Below, in pieces: positions 1 through 8,693 of a stretch of DNA of 64,000 bases; position 1 is the stretch's first letter; the number at the start of each line of letters is the position of its first letter. This stretch comes from Mycolicibacterium madagascariense (GTDB lineage: Bacteria > Actinomycetota > Actinomycetes > Mycobacteriales > Mycobacteriaceae), in contig NZ_AP022610.1 in assembly GCF_010729665.1 (NCBI RefSeq), positions 5,022,001-5,086,000 of the forward strand, given 5' to 3'. Below the pieces are notes generated by a model. That model saw only the letters and a list, made by a program, of their open reading frames with translations, ran no database searches and was not told where the DNA came from. Made by a program: the position numbers and the translations under genes.

Positions 1-1132
1 AGGGAAATGCCACCGACGAGAAGTAGCGCCACACGTCCTGGTCCTCGCGACCGGGCAGCAGCACCACCTCGGCGCTGTCGGTCGAGCGCCCGGCCCGGCC
101 GACCTGCTGGTAGTACGCGATGGGCGACGACGGTGCGCCGAGATGGACGACGAAGCCGAGGTCGGGTTTGTCGAAGCCCATGCCGAGCGCCGACGTGGCG
201 ATGAGCGCCTTGACGCGATTGGCCAGTAGATCGCCCTCCAGCTGCTCGCGCTCGCTGGTCTCGGTGGCGCCGGTATAGGCCGCGACCGCGTGCCCCCGAT
301 CCCGCAGCAGCGTGGCGACGTCGTTCGCCTGCGCCACCGTCAGCGTGTAGACGATGCCCGAGCCAGGTAGCGAATCCAGGTGTGCGGCAAGCCAAGCCGC
401 ACGCTGAGCAGGGTTGCCCGCCGTGACCACCGACAGCCGTAGCGATTCGCGGTCGAGCCCTCCGCGCAGGACCAGCGTGTCCTTCCCGCCGACGCCGAGC
501 TGGCTGGCCACGTCCTCCACCACGCGGTCGTTGGCGGTCGCAGTGGTGGCCAGCACCGGGACGTCGGAACCGAGATCGGCCAGCAGCGTGCGGATCCGGC
601 GGTAGTCGGGCCGGAAGTCGTGCCCCCAGTCCGACACGCAGTGCGCCTCGTCGACGACGACGAGTCCGGCGTCCTGCGCCAGCGCGGGCAGTACCTGATC
701 GCGAAAGTCCGGATTGTTCAAGCGTTCCGGGCTGACCAGCAGCACGTCGAGCTCGCCGCCGCGGACGCGGTCGTGGATCTCACTCCAGTCGGCGACGTTG
801 CTCGAGTTGATGGTCGCGGCATGGACGCCGGCCCGGTCGGCGGCGGCCACCTGGTTGCGCATGAGCGCCAGCAGCGGCGAGACGATGACCGTCGGCCCGA
901 AGCCCGCGGCCCGCAGCAGCTTGGCGGCGATGAAGTACACCGCCGACTTGCCCCAGCCGGTACGCTGCACGACGAGCGCGCGACGGCGCTGGACGACGAG
1001 CGCCTCGATCGCGACCCACTGGTCGTCGCGCAGGACGGCGTGCGGTCCGGCGAGCTGTTCGAGGATGGTCTGCGCGTCCGCGCGGATCACGGGCGCGCGC
1101 AGCGACGGGAACGGGTGGGGGTCATCACTCAA
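1..1132 (-). CDS. recQ: RecQ-family ATP-dependent DNA helicase (3' end outside window)
   Basis: ATP-driven 3'-5' DNA unwinding enzyme of superfamily 2, for recombinational repair. The visible N-terminal part of about 377 residues has the helicase core in order: Walker A TGWGKS, a region like SPLLALMRNQ, the DEAH box in VVVDEAHCVSDWGHDFRP with the RecQ-typical continuation, the TTATA motif III, and the second RecA-like lobe with GMGFDKPDL and QQVGRAGR (motif VI). The RQC/HRDC region would lie beyond base 1. The only start upstream of the conserved core that is preceded by a stop is TTG at 1132; it overlaps the TGA of the esterase gene, suggesting coupled translation as last gene of a four-gene leftward operon. 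A later GTG is possible. Family call secure; orthology to one particular mycobacterial RecQ paralogue is not. Confidence 0.9.
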   Translation of the reverse strand, partial: MSDDPHPFPSLRAPVIRADAQTILEQLAGPHAVLRDDQWVAIEALVVQRRRALVVQRTGWGKSAVYFIAAKLLRAAGFGPTVIVSPLLALMRNQVAAADRAGVHAATINSSNVADWSEIHDRVRGGELDVLLVSPERLNNPDFRDQVLPALAQDAGLVVVDEAHCVSDWGHDFRPDYRRIRTLLADLGSDVPVLATTATANDRVVEDVASQLGVGGKDTLVLRGGLDRESLRLSVVTAGNPAQRAAWLAAHLDSLPGSGIVYTLTVAQANDVATLLRDRGHAVAAYTGATETSEREQLEGDLLANRVKALIATSALGMGFDKPDLGFVVHLGAPSSPIAYYQQVGRAGRSTDSAEVVLLPGREDQDVWRYFSSVAFP

Positions 1133-2319
1133 TCATGCAGGCAGCGCCGCAGGGCGGCCGTCAGGTGGTTCGCGCGCTGATCGCGCAGCGCGATCAGGTT
1201 GTTGACGTAGCCGAAGCCGGTCTGGCTGTCGGCGTCGGCGAAGCCGAGGCTGCCGCTGGCGCCGTCGTGCCCGAACGACGAGTCCGAGATCAGCGGCCGG
1301 AACGGGATGCCGTTGATGAGGAACCCCGTCGAGAAGCGACTGCCCGGCGCGTTGACCGCGCCCCGCCAGCCGGGCCCCGCCGACCGCACGGTGAGCGCGT
1401 CGGCGATCGACGCCCCGCTCAGCAGCGGGCCCGCGCCGACGGAGGACACTGCGGCGCCGTAGATGGCCGCCAGCGCGCGGGCGTCGACGATGGCGTTGGC
1501 CGCGGGAATCTGCGCGGCGTGGACGGCGGGGGTGTTGAAGTCGCCGTCGCACCCGTCGATCAGCGAGAACGGGAACGCCGAGCCCATCGTGACGGCCCGC
1601 ACCGCGGCGGCCCGGCCGGTCCGTCGCAGGACGGTCGAGAAGACCCGGTAGCCCGCGCGCAGCGCCCTCGAACGCGGCGCATGCATCCGAGCTACCCGGT
1701 GCTCCTGCTCGGCCGGCAGCCCGATCCACGCATTGGCTCCGGTCGGCCCGGCCAGGTAGTCGGCGACCAGGGCGCTGGGCATCAGCCCCGTGGCGCGGCG
1801 CAGGATCTCGCCGGTGAGCCAGCCGTAGGTCAGCGCGTGGTAGGCGTACGTGGTGCCGGGCGACCACAGTGGCCGCTGCGCCTCGATGGCGCGGATCACC
1901 GGCTCCCACGCCAGCACCTCGGCGAGGGACAGGTCGGCGTCGAGTGCCAGCAGCCCGGCGCGGTGGGCGAAGACGTCGCGAATCACGATGTCGCCCTTGC
2001 CCTGTGCGGCGAATTCCGGCCACACCGAGGCGACGGGCGCGTCGAAGTCGAGCAGCCCGCGCTCACTGGCCAGATACCCGCAGAGCGCCATCAGGCCCTT
2101 GGAGACGGAGAACCCGATGGTGACGGTGTCGGCGGTCCACGGTCGTCGGGTGACGGCGTCGGCGATGCCGCCGTGCAGATCGACCACCAGCCGCCCGCGG
2201 TGGTAGACCGCGCACGCCGCGCCCATCTCGGTGCCGCGGCGGAAGTTGTCGGCGAAGGCATCGGCGACCGGTCCGAAGCCCTCGTCGGCAAAGCCTGGGA
2301 AAGCGTTCACCGCCGCCAT
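1129..2319 (-). CDS. Serine hydrolase, class C beta-lactamase-family esterase
   Basis: Predicted esterase or lipase of the class C beta-lactamase/penicillin-binding fold (the family of mycobacterial LipD, LipE, LipL and bacterial EstB), 396 aa. The nucleophile motif SxxK is SVSK at residues 71-74, the tyrosine motif lies in YAYHALTYGW (about 158-167), and the third motif is probably the HDGASGS stretch near 345. No signal peptide is evident, so it is likely cytosolic or membrane-peripheral. ATG at 2319 begins 10 nt after the stop of the TIGR03943 gene, and its own stop overlaps the recQ start, so it is in one leftward transcription unit. Substrate unknown; beta-lactamase activity cannot be excluded but most members are short-chain esterases. 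Confidence 0.85.
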   Translation of the reverse strand: MAAVNAFPGFADEGFGPVADAFADNFRRGTEMGAACAVYHRGRLVVDLHGGIADAVTRRPWTADTVTIGFSVSKGLMALCGYLASERGLLDFDAPVASVWPEFAAQGKGDIVIRDVFAHRAGLLALDADLSLAEVLAWEPVIRAIEAQRPLWSPGTTYAYHALTYGWLTGEILRRATGLMPSALVADYLAGPTGANAWIGLPAEQEHRVARMHAPRSRALRAGYRVFSTVLRRTGRAAAVRAVTMGSAFPFSLIDGCDGDFNTPAVHAAQIPAANAIVDARALAAIYGAAVSSVGAGPLLSGASIADALTVRSAGPGWRGAVNAPGSRFSTGFLINGIPFRPLISDSSFGHDGASGSLGFADADSQTGFGYVNNLIALRDQRANHLTAALRRCLHD

Positions 2320-2329
2320 CCAAGCATGC

Positions 2330-3049
2330 TCAGTACGCGTAGGTGTTCGCCGGCTTGTCGATGCTGGTGACGTCGGTGACGGTCATGGTGGGGATGAAGC
2401 CGTCGTCGGAATGCGACGAGCCGGGCACGATCTGACCCTTGATGCGCAGCCAGCTGTCATCGGCGTGCCCCGCCGCCGCGGCCGCGCCGGGTCCGGTCAG
2501 GTGCACGCGGGCCAGTTGGGCGTCGGCGGCGCAGCAGACGATGACGACCCGGCCCAGGTCGATGCCGTTGGGCCGGTGCAGCGTGAATCCGGTGAGCGTG
2601 ATCGACCGTCCCACCAGCGAATTGGTGGAGTCCGCGGCGGCGCGCATCACCACCTCGGGCAGTGACACCGTCGGGGCGTCCCCCGCAGGCAGGGGCGGGA
2701 AGGCGCGACGGTGCGGCTGGCTGATGGCGGGCGCCGCGCTGGCGCCGTTGGCACCCAGCGCCGGCGGCACCACGAACGCCACCATGGCGATCGGCACCAG
2801 CAGCAACCAGCCCAGCCACGTCCGATGCCGATGGCCGTGTCCGTCGTCCGCGTCCTGGTGTTCGTGGTGGGCGTTGCGCAGGTCGGTGACGATGGCCACC
2901 AGCCCCAGCGCGATGAGTCCCGCCGCAGCCGCCGCCAACCACGGCAGCAGCATCGGCCTGACGTAGTTCAGGTAGGTGCCCTTCACCAGCATCACCGCGG
3001 TCGCGAGCCCGATCAGCAGTAGGACCAGGTTCTGGGCGCCGCGGCTCAT
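2330..3049 (-). CDS. TIGR03943-family membrane protein, partner of adjacent permease
   Basis: 239-aa membrane protein of the TIGR03943/DUF1980 family (YcgQ type), almost always encoded next to a YraQ/UPF0718 permease, as here. Hydrophobic segments lie at roughly residues 6-24, 34-55 and 80-100; a histidine-rich loop HHEHQDADDGHGHRHR sits between the second and third, and a vicinal cysteine pair occurs in VVIVCCAAD. The C-terminal part is extracytoplasmic in the family model. ATG 3049 overlaps the permease stop by four bases (ATGA), so the two are translationally coupled. The His-rich loop and CC pair suggest metal handling, but no substrate has been established for these pairs; that is inference only. 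Confidence 0.85.
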   Translation of the reverse strand: MSRGAQNLVLLLIGLATAVMLVKGTYLNYVRPMLLPWLAAAAAGLIALGLVAIVTDLRNAHHEHQDADDGHGHRHRTWLGWLLLVPIAMVAFVVPPALGANGASAAPAISQPHRRAFPPLPAGDAPTVSLPEVVMRAAADSTNSLVGRSITLTGFTLHRPNGIDLGRVVIVCCAADAQLARVHLTGPGAAAAAGHADDSWLRIKGQIVPGSSHSDDGFIPTMTVTDVTSIDKPANTYAY

Positions 3050-4062
3050 CCGGCACCGCCGAGGACGGCCAGCCCGACCAGCGTGCCGACGACCGTCGCC
3101 ACGACGAACGTGGCCGGGCCGAAACGCAGGGCGAAGCGGCGCCCGAACATCCCCGCCTGCATCGCGCAGAGCTTGACGTCGACCGCGGGCCCGACGACCA
3201 GGAACACCAGTCGTGGGATCAGCGGGACCATCGTCAGGCTGGCGACGACGAACGCGTCGGCCTCCGAGCACAGCGCCAACACGACGGCCAGCAGGGCCAT
3301 CGACACGACGCCGACGACGAGGTTGCCCGCGAGGTGTTCGAACACCCACGCCGGCACCAGGACGTGCAGCGCCGCGGCCGCCGCCGCACCCACCACCAGG
3401 TAGGAGGCGGCGGTGAGGAAGTCATGGCGGGCCGCCTCGTTGAACACCGTCCACCGCGACGCGCCGTCGGGTACCTCGTCGGGCAGGGTGCGGGTCACCC
3501 ATTCGGGCCGGCCGAACCGTGACCACAGCAACCCCATGACGACCGCCGTGGTCAGTGACGCTACGCACCGGGCCAGCACGATGAGCGGCTGCCCGGGGAA
3601 CGCGACGGCGGTGGCGATGAGGACGACCGGGTTGATCGCGGGCGCCGAGAGCATGAACGTCAGGGCCGCGGCGCCGTTGGTCCCCGGCCCGAACAGCCGG
3701 CGGGCGATGGGGACCGAACCGCACTCGCAGCCGGGCAGCGCGGCGCCGCCGACCCCGGCGACCACCACCGCGAATGCGGGACGGCCCGGCAGCCAGCCCG
3801 CCAGGCGCTCGGCGCTGACGAACGCCGCGATGAGGCCGCTGACGAGGACCCCGAGCACCAGGAACGGCAGCGCCTGGACGAACACGCCGCAGAACACCGT
3901 CGCAGCCGTGCTGAGGTTCGGGCTACCCGCGACGTACGCGCTGACCGTGCCGGCGGACACCGCGAGCGCGATGAGGCCCAGCAACAACACCTCGAGCGAA
4001 CCGACCCGTCGCTTGGTGTTGGCCGGTCGGGTGGGGACCGGTCGAGTGGGGGCCGAAGTCAC
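3046..4062 (-). CDS. YraQ/ArsP-like permease (UPF0718)
   Basis: 338-aa integral membrane protein with about eight hydrophobic helices. The family signature is seen around residues 110-140: LPGCECGSVPIARRL followed by GAAALTFMLSAPAINPVV, with the conserved CEC motif and AINP loop; a second inverted copy appears in the C-terminal half (LCSEADAFVVASL). Members include ArsP organoarsenical efflux permeases and many uncharacterised proteins. It is first gene of the leftward unit with the TIGR03943 partner. A hydrophilic, proline-rich N-terminus of about 20 residues precedes the first helix; start ATG 4062 is the first available. Transport substrate unknown; metal or metalloid is a guess from relatives. 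Confidence 0.87.
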   Translation of the reverse strand: MTSAPTRPVPTRPANTKRRVGSLEVLLLGLIALAVSAGTVSAYVAGSPNLSTAATVFCGVFVQALPFLVLGVLVSGLIAAFVSAERLAGWLPGRPAFAVVVAGVGGAALPGCECGSVPIARRLFGPGTNGAAALTFMLSAPAINPVVLIATAVAFPGQPLIVLARCVASLTTAVVMGLLWSRFGRPEWVTRTLPDEVPDGASRWTVFNEAARHDFLTAASYLVVGAAAAAALHVLVPAWVFEHLAGNLVVGVVSMALLAVVLALCSEADAFVVASLTMVPLIPRLVFLVVGPAVDVKLCAMQAGMFGRRFALRFGPATFVVATVVGTLVGLAVLGGAG

Positions 4063-4090
4063 GCGCCCATCTTGCCCCTCGTTTCTGGCT

Positions 4091-4145
4091 CGAGGCTGAA
4101 TCTCGCGACGCCGTGGCGCCCGGAGCGTCGTGAGATGCAGCCTCG
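4091..4145. terminator. Imperfect palindrome, copy 1 of a four-copy intergenic family
   Basis: Arms 4091-4111 and 4125-4145 (21 nt each, two mismatches) around a 13-nt loop. The arm begins CGAGGCTG and ends GCGACGC. It lies immediately downstream of the hsaF stop and has no U-tract, so it fits an I-shaped (stem only) mycobacterial terminator. Very similar arms recur at 45860, 46856 and 62045. Confidence 0.6.
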
Positions 4146-4149
4146 GCGG

Positions 4150-5199
4150 CTAGGCCGGGGCCGCTGCGTCCTGCTCGCGCTTGATCTCCAGCGCGATGTC
4201 GATGAGCTGGTCCTCCTGGCCGCCGATGAGCTTGCGCTGACCCGCGCGGTGCAGCAGCTGATGGGCCGGTACGCCGTAGCGGTCGGCCTGGCGGATCGCG
4301 TGCTTGAGGAAGCTGGAGTACACCCCCGAGTAGCCCATGACCAGTGCGTTGCGGTCCAGCAGGCATTCGGCGGGCATCGCCGGGCGCACGACGTCCTCGG
4401 CGGCGTCGGCGATCTCGAAGAAGTCGATGCCGGTCTTGACGCCGATCTTGTCGAACACCCCGATCATCGCCTCCACCGGCGCGTTGCCCGCGCCGGCGCC
4501 GAACCGGCGGGTGCTGCCGTCGATCTGCTTGGCGCCCGCCCGCACCGCCTCGACCGAATTCGCCACGCCCAGGCCGAGGTTCTCGTGCCCGTGAAAGCCG
4601 ACCTGCGCGTCGTCACCGAGTTCGGCGACCAGCGCCGCGACGCGGTCGGCCACGCCCTCGAGCACCAGCGCGCCCGCCGAATCCACGACGTACACGCACT
4701 GACACCCGGCGTCGGCCATGATGCGGGCCTGCGCGGCCAGCTTCTCCGGGCTGATGGTGTGGGCCATCATCAGGAACCCGACGGTCTCCAGACCCAGCTC
4801 GCGCGCCAGCCCGAAGTGCTGGATCGACACGTCGGCCTCGGTGCAGTGCGTCGCGATGCGGCAGATCGAACCGCCGTTCTGCTGGGCCTCCTTGATGTCC
4901 TCCTTGGTGCCCAGACCGGGCAGCATCAGGAAGGCGATCTTGGATTCGGTCGCCGTCTCGGCGGCCAGCTTGATGAGCTCCTGCTCGGGGGTCTTGGAGA
5001 ACCCGTAGTTGAAGCTCGACCCGCCCAGCCCGTCGCCGTGGGTGACCTCGATGACCGGAACCCCGGCGGCATCGAGTGCCGCGACGATCGAGCGCACCTC
5101 GTCCTTGGTGAACTGGTGGCGCTTGTGGTGGGACCCGTCGCGCAGCGAGGTGTCGGTCATCCGGACGTCCCAGATGGGGTTGAAGTAGACGTCGCTCAT
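4150..5199 (-). CDS. hsaF: 4-hydroxy-2-oxovalerate/-oxohexanoate aldolase HsaF
   Basis: Class II pyruvate aldolase that cleaves 4-hydroxy-2-oxohexanoate from cholesterol rings A/B into pyruvate and propanal, passing the aldehyde by a channel to HsaG. 349 aa, as expected for the DmpG/BphI family. The DRE-TIM barrel signature is [11 protein letters not shown] at residues 15-25 (catalytic Arg-Asp-His), and metal ligands are the histidines of GFHGHENLG (203 and 205). The C-terminal communication domain is complete, ending near residue 349. Start ATG 5199 overlaps the hsaG stop by four bases. Same order as Rv3534c-Rv3536c, so it is in the KstR-controlled hsaEGF operon. Confidence 0.96.
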   Translation of the reverse strand: MSDVYFNPIWDVRMTDTSLRDGSHHKRHQFTKDEVRSIVAALDAAGVPVIEVTHGDGLGGSSFNYGFSKTPEQELIKLAAETATESKIAFLMLPGLGTKEDIKEAQQNGGSICRIATHCTEADVSIQHFGLARELGLETVGFLMMAHTISPEKLAAQARIMADAGCQCVYVVDSAGALVLEGVADRVAALVAELGDDAQVGFHGHENLGLGVANSVEAVRAGAKQIDGSTRRFGAGAGNAPVEAMIGVFDKIGVKTGIDFFEIADAAEDVVRPAMPAECLLDRNALVMGYSGVYSSFLKHAIRQADRYGVPAHQLLHRAGQRKLIGGQEDQLIDIALEIKREQDAAAPA

Positions 5200-6116
5200 G
5201 CGTGGGCACCTCCGGCAGTGGCGGCGAGCGATTCCTTGGCGATCTCCTCGCCGACCTTCGTCGCCGCGGCGGTCATGATGTCGAGGTTGCCCGCGTACGG
5301 CGGCAGATAGTCACCCGCCCCCTCGACTTCGACGAAGACCGTGACGACGGCCTGGCCGCCCGAGTGCACCGACGGCGGATCGAACTGCGGATCGTTCAGC
5401 AGGCGGTAGCCCGGCACGTAGGTCTGCACCTCGGCGGCCACCTCCTTGATCGACGCGGTGATGGCGTCCTGGTCGGCGTCCTCGGGGATCGCGCAGAAGA
5501 TGGTGTCGCGCATGATCATTGGCGGCTCGGCCGGGTTGAGGATGATGATCGCCTTGCCCCGCCGCGCACCGCCGATGTGCTGAACGCCTGCGCTGGTGGT
5601 CTTGGTGAACTCGTCGATGTTGGCCCGCGTGCCCGGCCCCGCCGACGCACTCGACACCGAGGCCACGATCTCCGCATACGGCACGTCCACGACGCGACTG
5701 ACCGCGTAGACCATCGGAATGGTCGCCTGCCCGCCGCAGGTGACCATGTTGACGTTGGGCGCGTCGAGATGGGCGCGCAGATTGGCCGGCGGGATCACCC
5801 CGGGACCGACGGCGGCCGGGGTCAGGTCGATGGCGCGGATGCCCGCCTCCTCGTAGCGCGGCGCGGCGTCACGGTGCACGTAGGCGCTGGTGGCCTCGAA
5901 GACCAGATCGGGTTTCTCGTCCTGGGCGAGCAACCAGTCCACGCCCTCGTGGGAGGTCTCCAGCCCGAGCTTGCGGGCGCGGGCCAGGCCTTCGCTCTGC
6001 GGGTCGATGCCGATCATCCAGCGCGGTTCCAGCCATTCCGAGCGCAGCAACTTGTAGAGCAGGTCGGTGCTGATGTTGCCGGACCCTACGATCGCGACGG
6101 ATGTCTTGTCGGGCAT
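5196..6116 (-). CDS. hsaG: Acylating propionaldehyde/acetaldehyde dehydrogenase HsaG
   Basis: Oxidises propanal delivered by HsaF to propionyl-CoA with NAD+ and CoA. 306 aa from the chosen ATG. The NAD-binding motif is IVGSGNIST near the N-terminus, and the catalytic cysteine is in [11 protein letters not shown] (C127). ATG 6116 is preferred over the in-frame GTG at 6122 because an AGGGAG ribosome-binding sequence lies five to six bases upstream of it. The stop overlaps the hsaF start (ATGA), consistent with the obligate HsaF-HsaG complex. Middle gene of hsaE-hsaG-hsaF. Confidence 0.95.
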   Translation of the reverse strand: MPDKTSVAIVGSGNISTDLLYKLLRSEWLEPRWMIGIDPQSEGLARARKLGLETSHEGVDWLLAQDEKPDLVFEATSAYVHRDAAPRYEEAGIRAIDLTPAAVGPGVIPPANLRAHLDAPNVNMVTCGGQATIPMVYAVSRVVDVPYAEIVASVSSASAGPGTRANIDEFTKTTSAGVQHIGGARRGKAIIILNPAEPPMIMRDTIFCAIPEDADQDAITASIKEVAAEVQTYVPGYRLLNDPQFDPPSVHSGGQAVVTVFVEVEGAGDYLPPYAGNLDIMTAAATKVGEEIAKESLAATAGGAHA

Positions 6117-6125
6117 GTGCACTCC

Positions 6126-6911
6126 CTATTCGAAGGAAAGACGGACTGAACCTAGCCCGTCGAACTCGGCTACGAAATCGTCACCGGGACGGGCATCTAT
6201 CGCACGCGTGCACGATCCGGGCAGCACGATGTCCCCGGCCCGCAACCGCACCCCGAACTGGTCGACCTTGCGCGCCAGCCACGCCACCGCGGTGACGGGG
6301 TTGCCCAGCACGGCGTCGCTGCGGCCCTGCGCGACGACCTCGCCGTTGCGGGTCAGCGTCGCCCCGATGCCCTTGATGTCGACGTCCTTGGGCGACACCC
6401 GCTCCTTGCCCAGCACCCACCCCGCCGAGGACGCGTTGTCGGCGATCGTGTCGCACAGCTTGATCTTCCAGTCGGTGATCCTGGTGTCGATCAACTCGAT
6501 CGACGGCGCGAACGCCGCCGTCGCGGCCAGCACGTCGTCCTCGGTGCAGCCCTCCCCGGGCAGGTCGTCGGCGAGGATGAACCCCACCTCGACCTCCACC
6601 CGCGGATACAGGAACCGGCCCGCCGCGACGGGGACGTCCTCGAAGACCTCCATCTCGTCGAGCAGGTGACCGTAGTCCGGCTCGTCGACGTTCATCATCT
6701 TCTGCATGGCCTCCGAGGAGAGCCCGACCTTGTGGCCGACGACCCGGGCGCCCTCGGCCACCCGCTGGCGGATGTTGATCAGCTGGATCTCATAGGCGTC
6801 GACCACGTCGATGTCGGCGTAACCGTCGGTCAGCGGCGTCGTCGGCGCCTTGCTGCGTTCGGCTTCGGCAAGTTGCGCAGCCAACTCGTCTCGCACATCA
6901 ACGGACAACAT
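6126..6911 (-). CDS. hsaE: 2-hydroxyhexa-2,4-dienoate hydratase HsaE
   Basis: Adds water to 2-hydroxyhexa-2,4-dienoate, released from cholesterol rings A/B after HsaD, to make 4-hydroxy-2-oxohexanoate for HsaF. 261 aa, the usual length of the MhpD/2-keto-4-pentenoate hydratase family; recognisable stretches are GHKVGLSSEAMQ, EVEVGFILADDLPG and the C-terminal GDIVLPGSCTRAI. The reading frame stays open upstream, but ATG 6911 begins at the conserved N-terminus (LSVDVRDELA) and has a purine-rich GAGGGGA sequence upstream, so the extension is rejected. First gene of the leftward operon, divergent from kstD; the KstR box at 6968 serves both. Confidence 0.95.
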   Translation of the reverse strand: MLSVDVRDELAAQLAEAERSKAPTTPLTDGYADIDVVDAYEIQLINIRQRVAEGARVVGHKVGLSSEAMQKMMNVDEPDYGHLLDEMEVFEDVPVAAGRFLYPRVEVEVGFILADDLPGEGCTEDDVLAATAAFAPSIELIDTRITDWKIKLCDTIADNASSAGWVLGKERVSPKDVDIKGIGATLTRNGEVVAQGRSDAVLGNPVTAVAWLARKVDQFGVRLRAGDIVLPGSCTRAIDARPGDDFVAEFDGLGSVRLSFE

Positions 6912-6967
6912 CGGTGAAGTCCCCTCGTCTCGTCGACCGGCACAGTTGTGGGTCAGCCGGGCAATTC

Positions 6968-6981
6968 TATAACGTGTTCTA
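6968..6981. promoter_or_regulatory. KstR operator between hsaE and kstD
   Basis: TATAACGTGTTCTA matches the KstR palindrome TNNAACNNGTTNNA at every fixed position. It ends one base before the kstD ATG (6983). TATAAC at 6968-6973 could also be the -10 box, with TTGTGG at 6946-6951 as a poor -35 after a 16-nt spacer; transcription would then begin at or next to the ATG. Confidence 0.88.
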
Positions 6982-6982
6982 C

Positions 6983-8692
6983 ATGACTCAGCAGGAGTAT
7001 GACGTCGTCGTGGTCGGCAGCGGCGCCGCCGGCATGGTGGCGGCGCTGACCGCGGCCCATCAGGGACTCTCGACAGTAGTCGTCGAAAAGGCTCCACACT
7101 ATGGAGGATCGACGGCCCGTTCCGGCGGCGGCGTGTGGATTCCGAACAACGAAGTCCTCAAGCGCGCCAAGGTGAAGGACACCGCCGACGCGGCCCGCAC
7201 CTACCTCCACACCATCATCGGCGACGTCGTGCCCCCGGAGAAGATCGACACCTATCTCGAGCGCGGCCCGGAGATGCTGTCGTTCGTGCTGAAGCACTCG
7301 CCGCTCAAGCTCTGCTGGGTGCCGGGCTACTCCGACTACTACCCGGAGGCGGCGGGAGGAAAGCCGACGGGCCGCTCGGTGGAGCCCAAGCCGTTCGACG
7401 CCAAGAAGCTGGGCCCCGACCTGCCCGGCCTCGAGCCGCCGTACGGCAAGGTGCCGATGAACATGGTCGTGATGCAGCAGGACTACGTGCGGCTCAACCA
7501 GCTCAAGCGCCATCCGCGCGGCGTGCTGCGCAGCCTCAAGGTCGGCATCCGCGCGACGTGGGGCAAGGTCACCGGCAAGAACCTGGTCGGCATGGGCCGT
7601 GCGCTCATCGCACCCATGCGCATCGGGCTCCAAGAGGCCGGTGTGCCAGTGCTTCTCAACACCGCTCTGACCGACCTGTACGTCGAGGACGGCGTCGTCC
7701 GCGGCGTCTACGTCCGCGACACCACCGCGCCGGAATCCGACGAACCACGGCTCATCAAGGCCCGCCGCGGCGTCATCCTCGGCAGTGGCGGCTTCGAGCA
7801 CAACGAGCAGATGCGGGTGAAGTACCAGCGCGCGCCGATCACCACCGAGTGGACGGTCGGCGCGGTGGCCAACACCGGTGACGGCATCCTGGCCGCCGAA
7901 AAGCTCGGTGCCGCACTGGAAGTCATGGAGGACTCCTGGTGGGGGCCGACGGTCCCGCTCGTCGGCGCGCCGTGGTTCGCACTGTCCGAGCGCAACTCCC
8001 CCGGATCGATCATCGTCAACACCAGCGGCAAGCGGTTCATGAACGAGTCGATGCCCTACGTCGAGGCCTGCCACTGGATGTACGGCGGCGAGTTCGGCCA
8101 GGGCGAGGGGCCCGGTGAGAACGTGCCCTCCTGGCTGATCTTCGACCAGCAGTACCGCGACCGCTACATCTTCGCGGGTCTGCAACCGGGACAACGCATT
8201 CCGAAGAAGTGGCTGGAGTCCGGCGTCGTGCAGAAGGCCGACACCCTGGAGGAGCTGGCCGAGCAGACCGGCCTGCCCATCGGAGAGTTCAAGGACACCG
8301 TCGAACGGTTCAACGGGTTCGCCCGCTCGGGGGTCGACGAGGACTTCCACCGCGGCGAGAGCGCGTATGACCGTTACTACGGCGACCCGACGAACAAGCC
8401 CAACCCCAACCTCGGCGAGATCAGCCACGGACCGTTCTACGCGGCCAAGCTGGTGCCCGGCGACCTCGGCACCAAGGGCGGCGTGCGCACCGACGTGCAC
8501 GGCAGGGCGCTGCGCGACGACGGTTCGATCATCGAGGGGCTCTACGCCGCGGGCAACGTCAGCTCACCGGTGATGGGGCACACCTATCCCGGCCCGGGCG
8601 GGACGATCGGGCCCGCCATGACGTTCGGGTACCTGGCGGCCCTGCACCTGGCCGAAGCGGCGGCGACCTCCCGTTCCGGCTCGGGGTCCTGA
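6983..8692 (+). CDS. kstD: 3-ketosteroid delta-1-dehydrogenase KstD
   Basis: FAD enzyme that inserts the C1-C2 double bond in 4-androstenedione-type 3-ketosteroids, needed for ring B opening. 569 aa from ATG 6983. The Rossmann FAD motif GSGAAG is at residues 12-17 with the ribose-binding VVVEKAPHYGGSTARSGGG following, and the C-terminal substrate and FAD segment YPGPGGTIGPAM begins at Y535. Upstream in-frame starts back to 6914 exist, but they would translate through the KstR box and are not family-like; no Shine-Dalgarno precedes 6983, consistent with a leaderless message. Equivalent to Rv3537; the following hydratase gene starts 2 nt after its stop. Confidence 0.95.
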   Translation: MTQQEYDVVVVGSGAAGMVAALTAAHQGLSTVVVEKAPHYGGSTARSGGGVWIPNNEVLKRAKVKDTADAARTYLHTIIGDVVPPEKIDTYLERGPEMLSFVLKHSPLKLCWVPGYSDYYPEAAGGKPTGRSVEPKPFDAKKLGPDLPGLEPPYGKVPMNMVVMQQDYVRLNQLKRHPRGVLRSLKVGIRATWGKVTGKNLVGMGRALIAPMRIGLQEAGVPVLLNTALTDLYVEDGVVRGVYVRDTTAPESDEPRLIKARRGVILGSGGFEHNEQMRVKYQRAPITTEWTVGAVANTGDGILAAEKLGAALEVMEDSWWGPTVPLVGAPWFALSERNSPGSIIVNTSGKRFMNESMPYVEACHWMYGGEFGQGEGPGENVPSWLIFDQQYRDRYIFAGLQPGQRIPKKWLESGVVQKADTLEELAEQTGLPIGEFKDTVERFNGFARSGVDEDFHRGESAYDRYYGDPTNKPNPNLGEISHGPFYAAKLVPGDLGTKGGVRTDVHGRALRDDGSIIEGLYAAGNVSSPVMGHTYPGPGGTIGPAMTFGYLAALHLAEAAATSRSGSGS

Positions 8693-8693
8693 C

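Noticed and set aside
4072..5310. 412-aa rightward frame over hsaF
   Set aside because: Antisense shadow of a highly conserved aldolase; composition rich in Arg, Asp, Val and Leu, as usual for such shadows.
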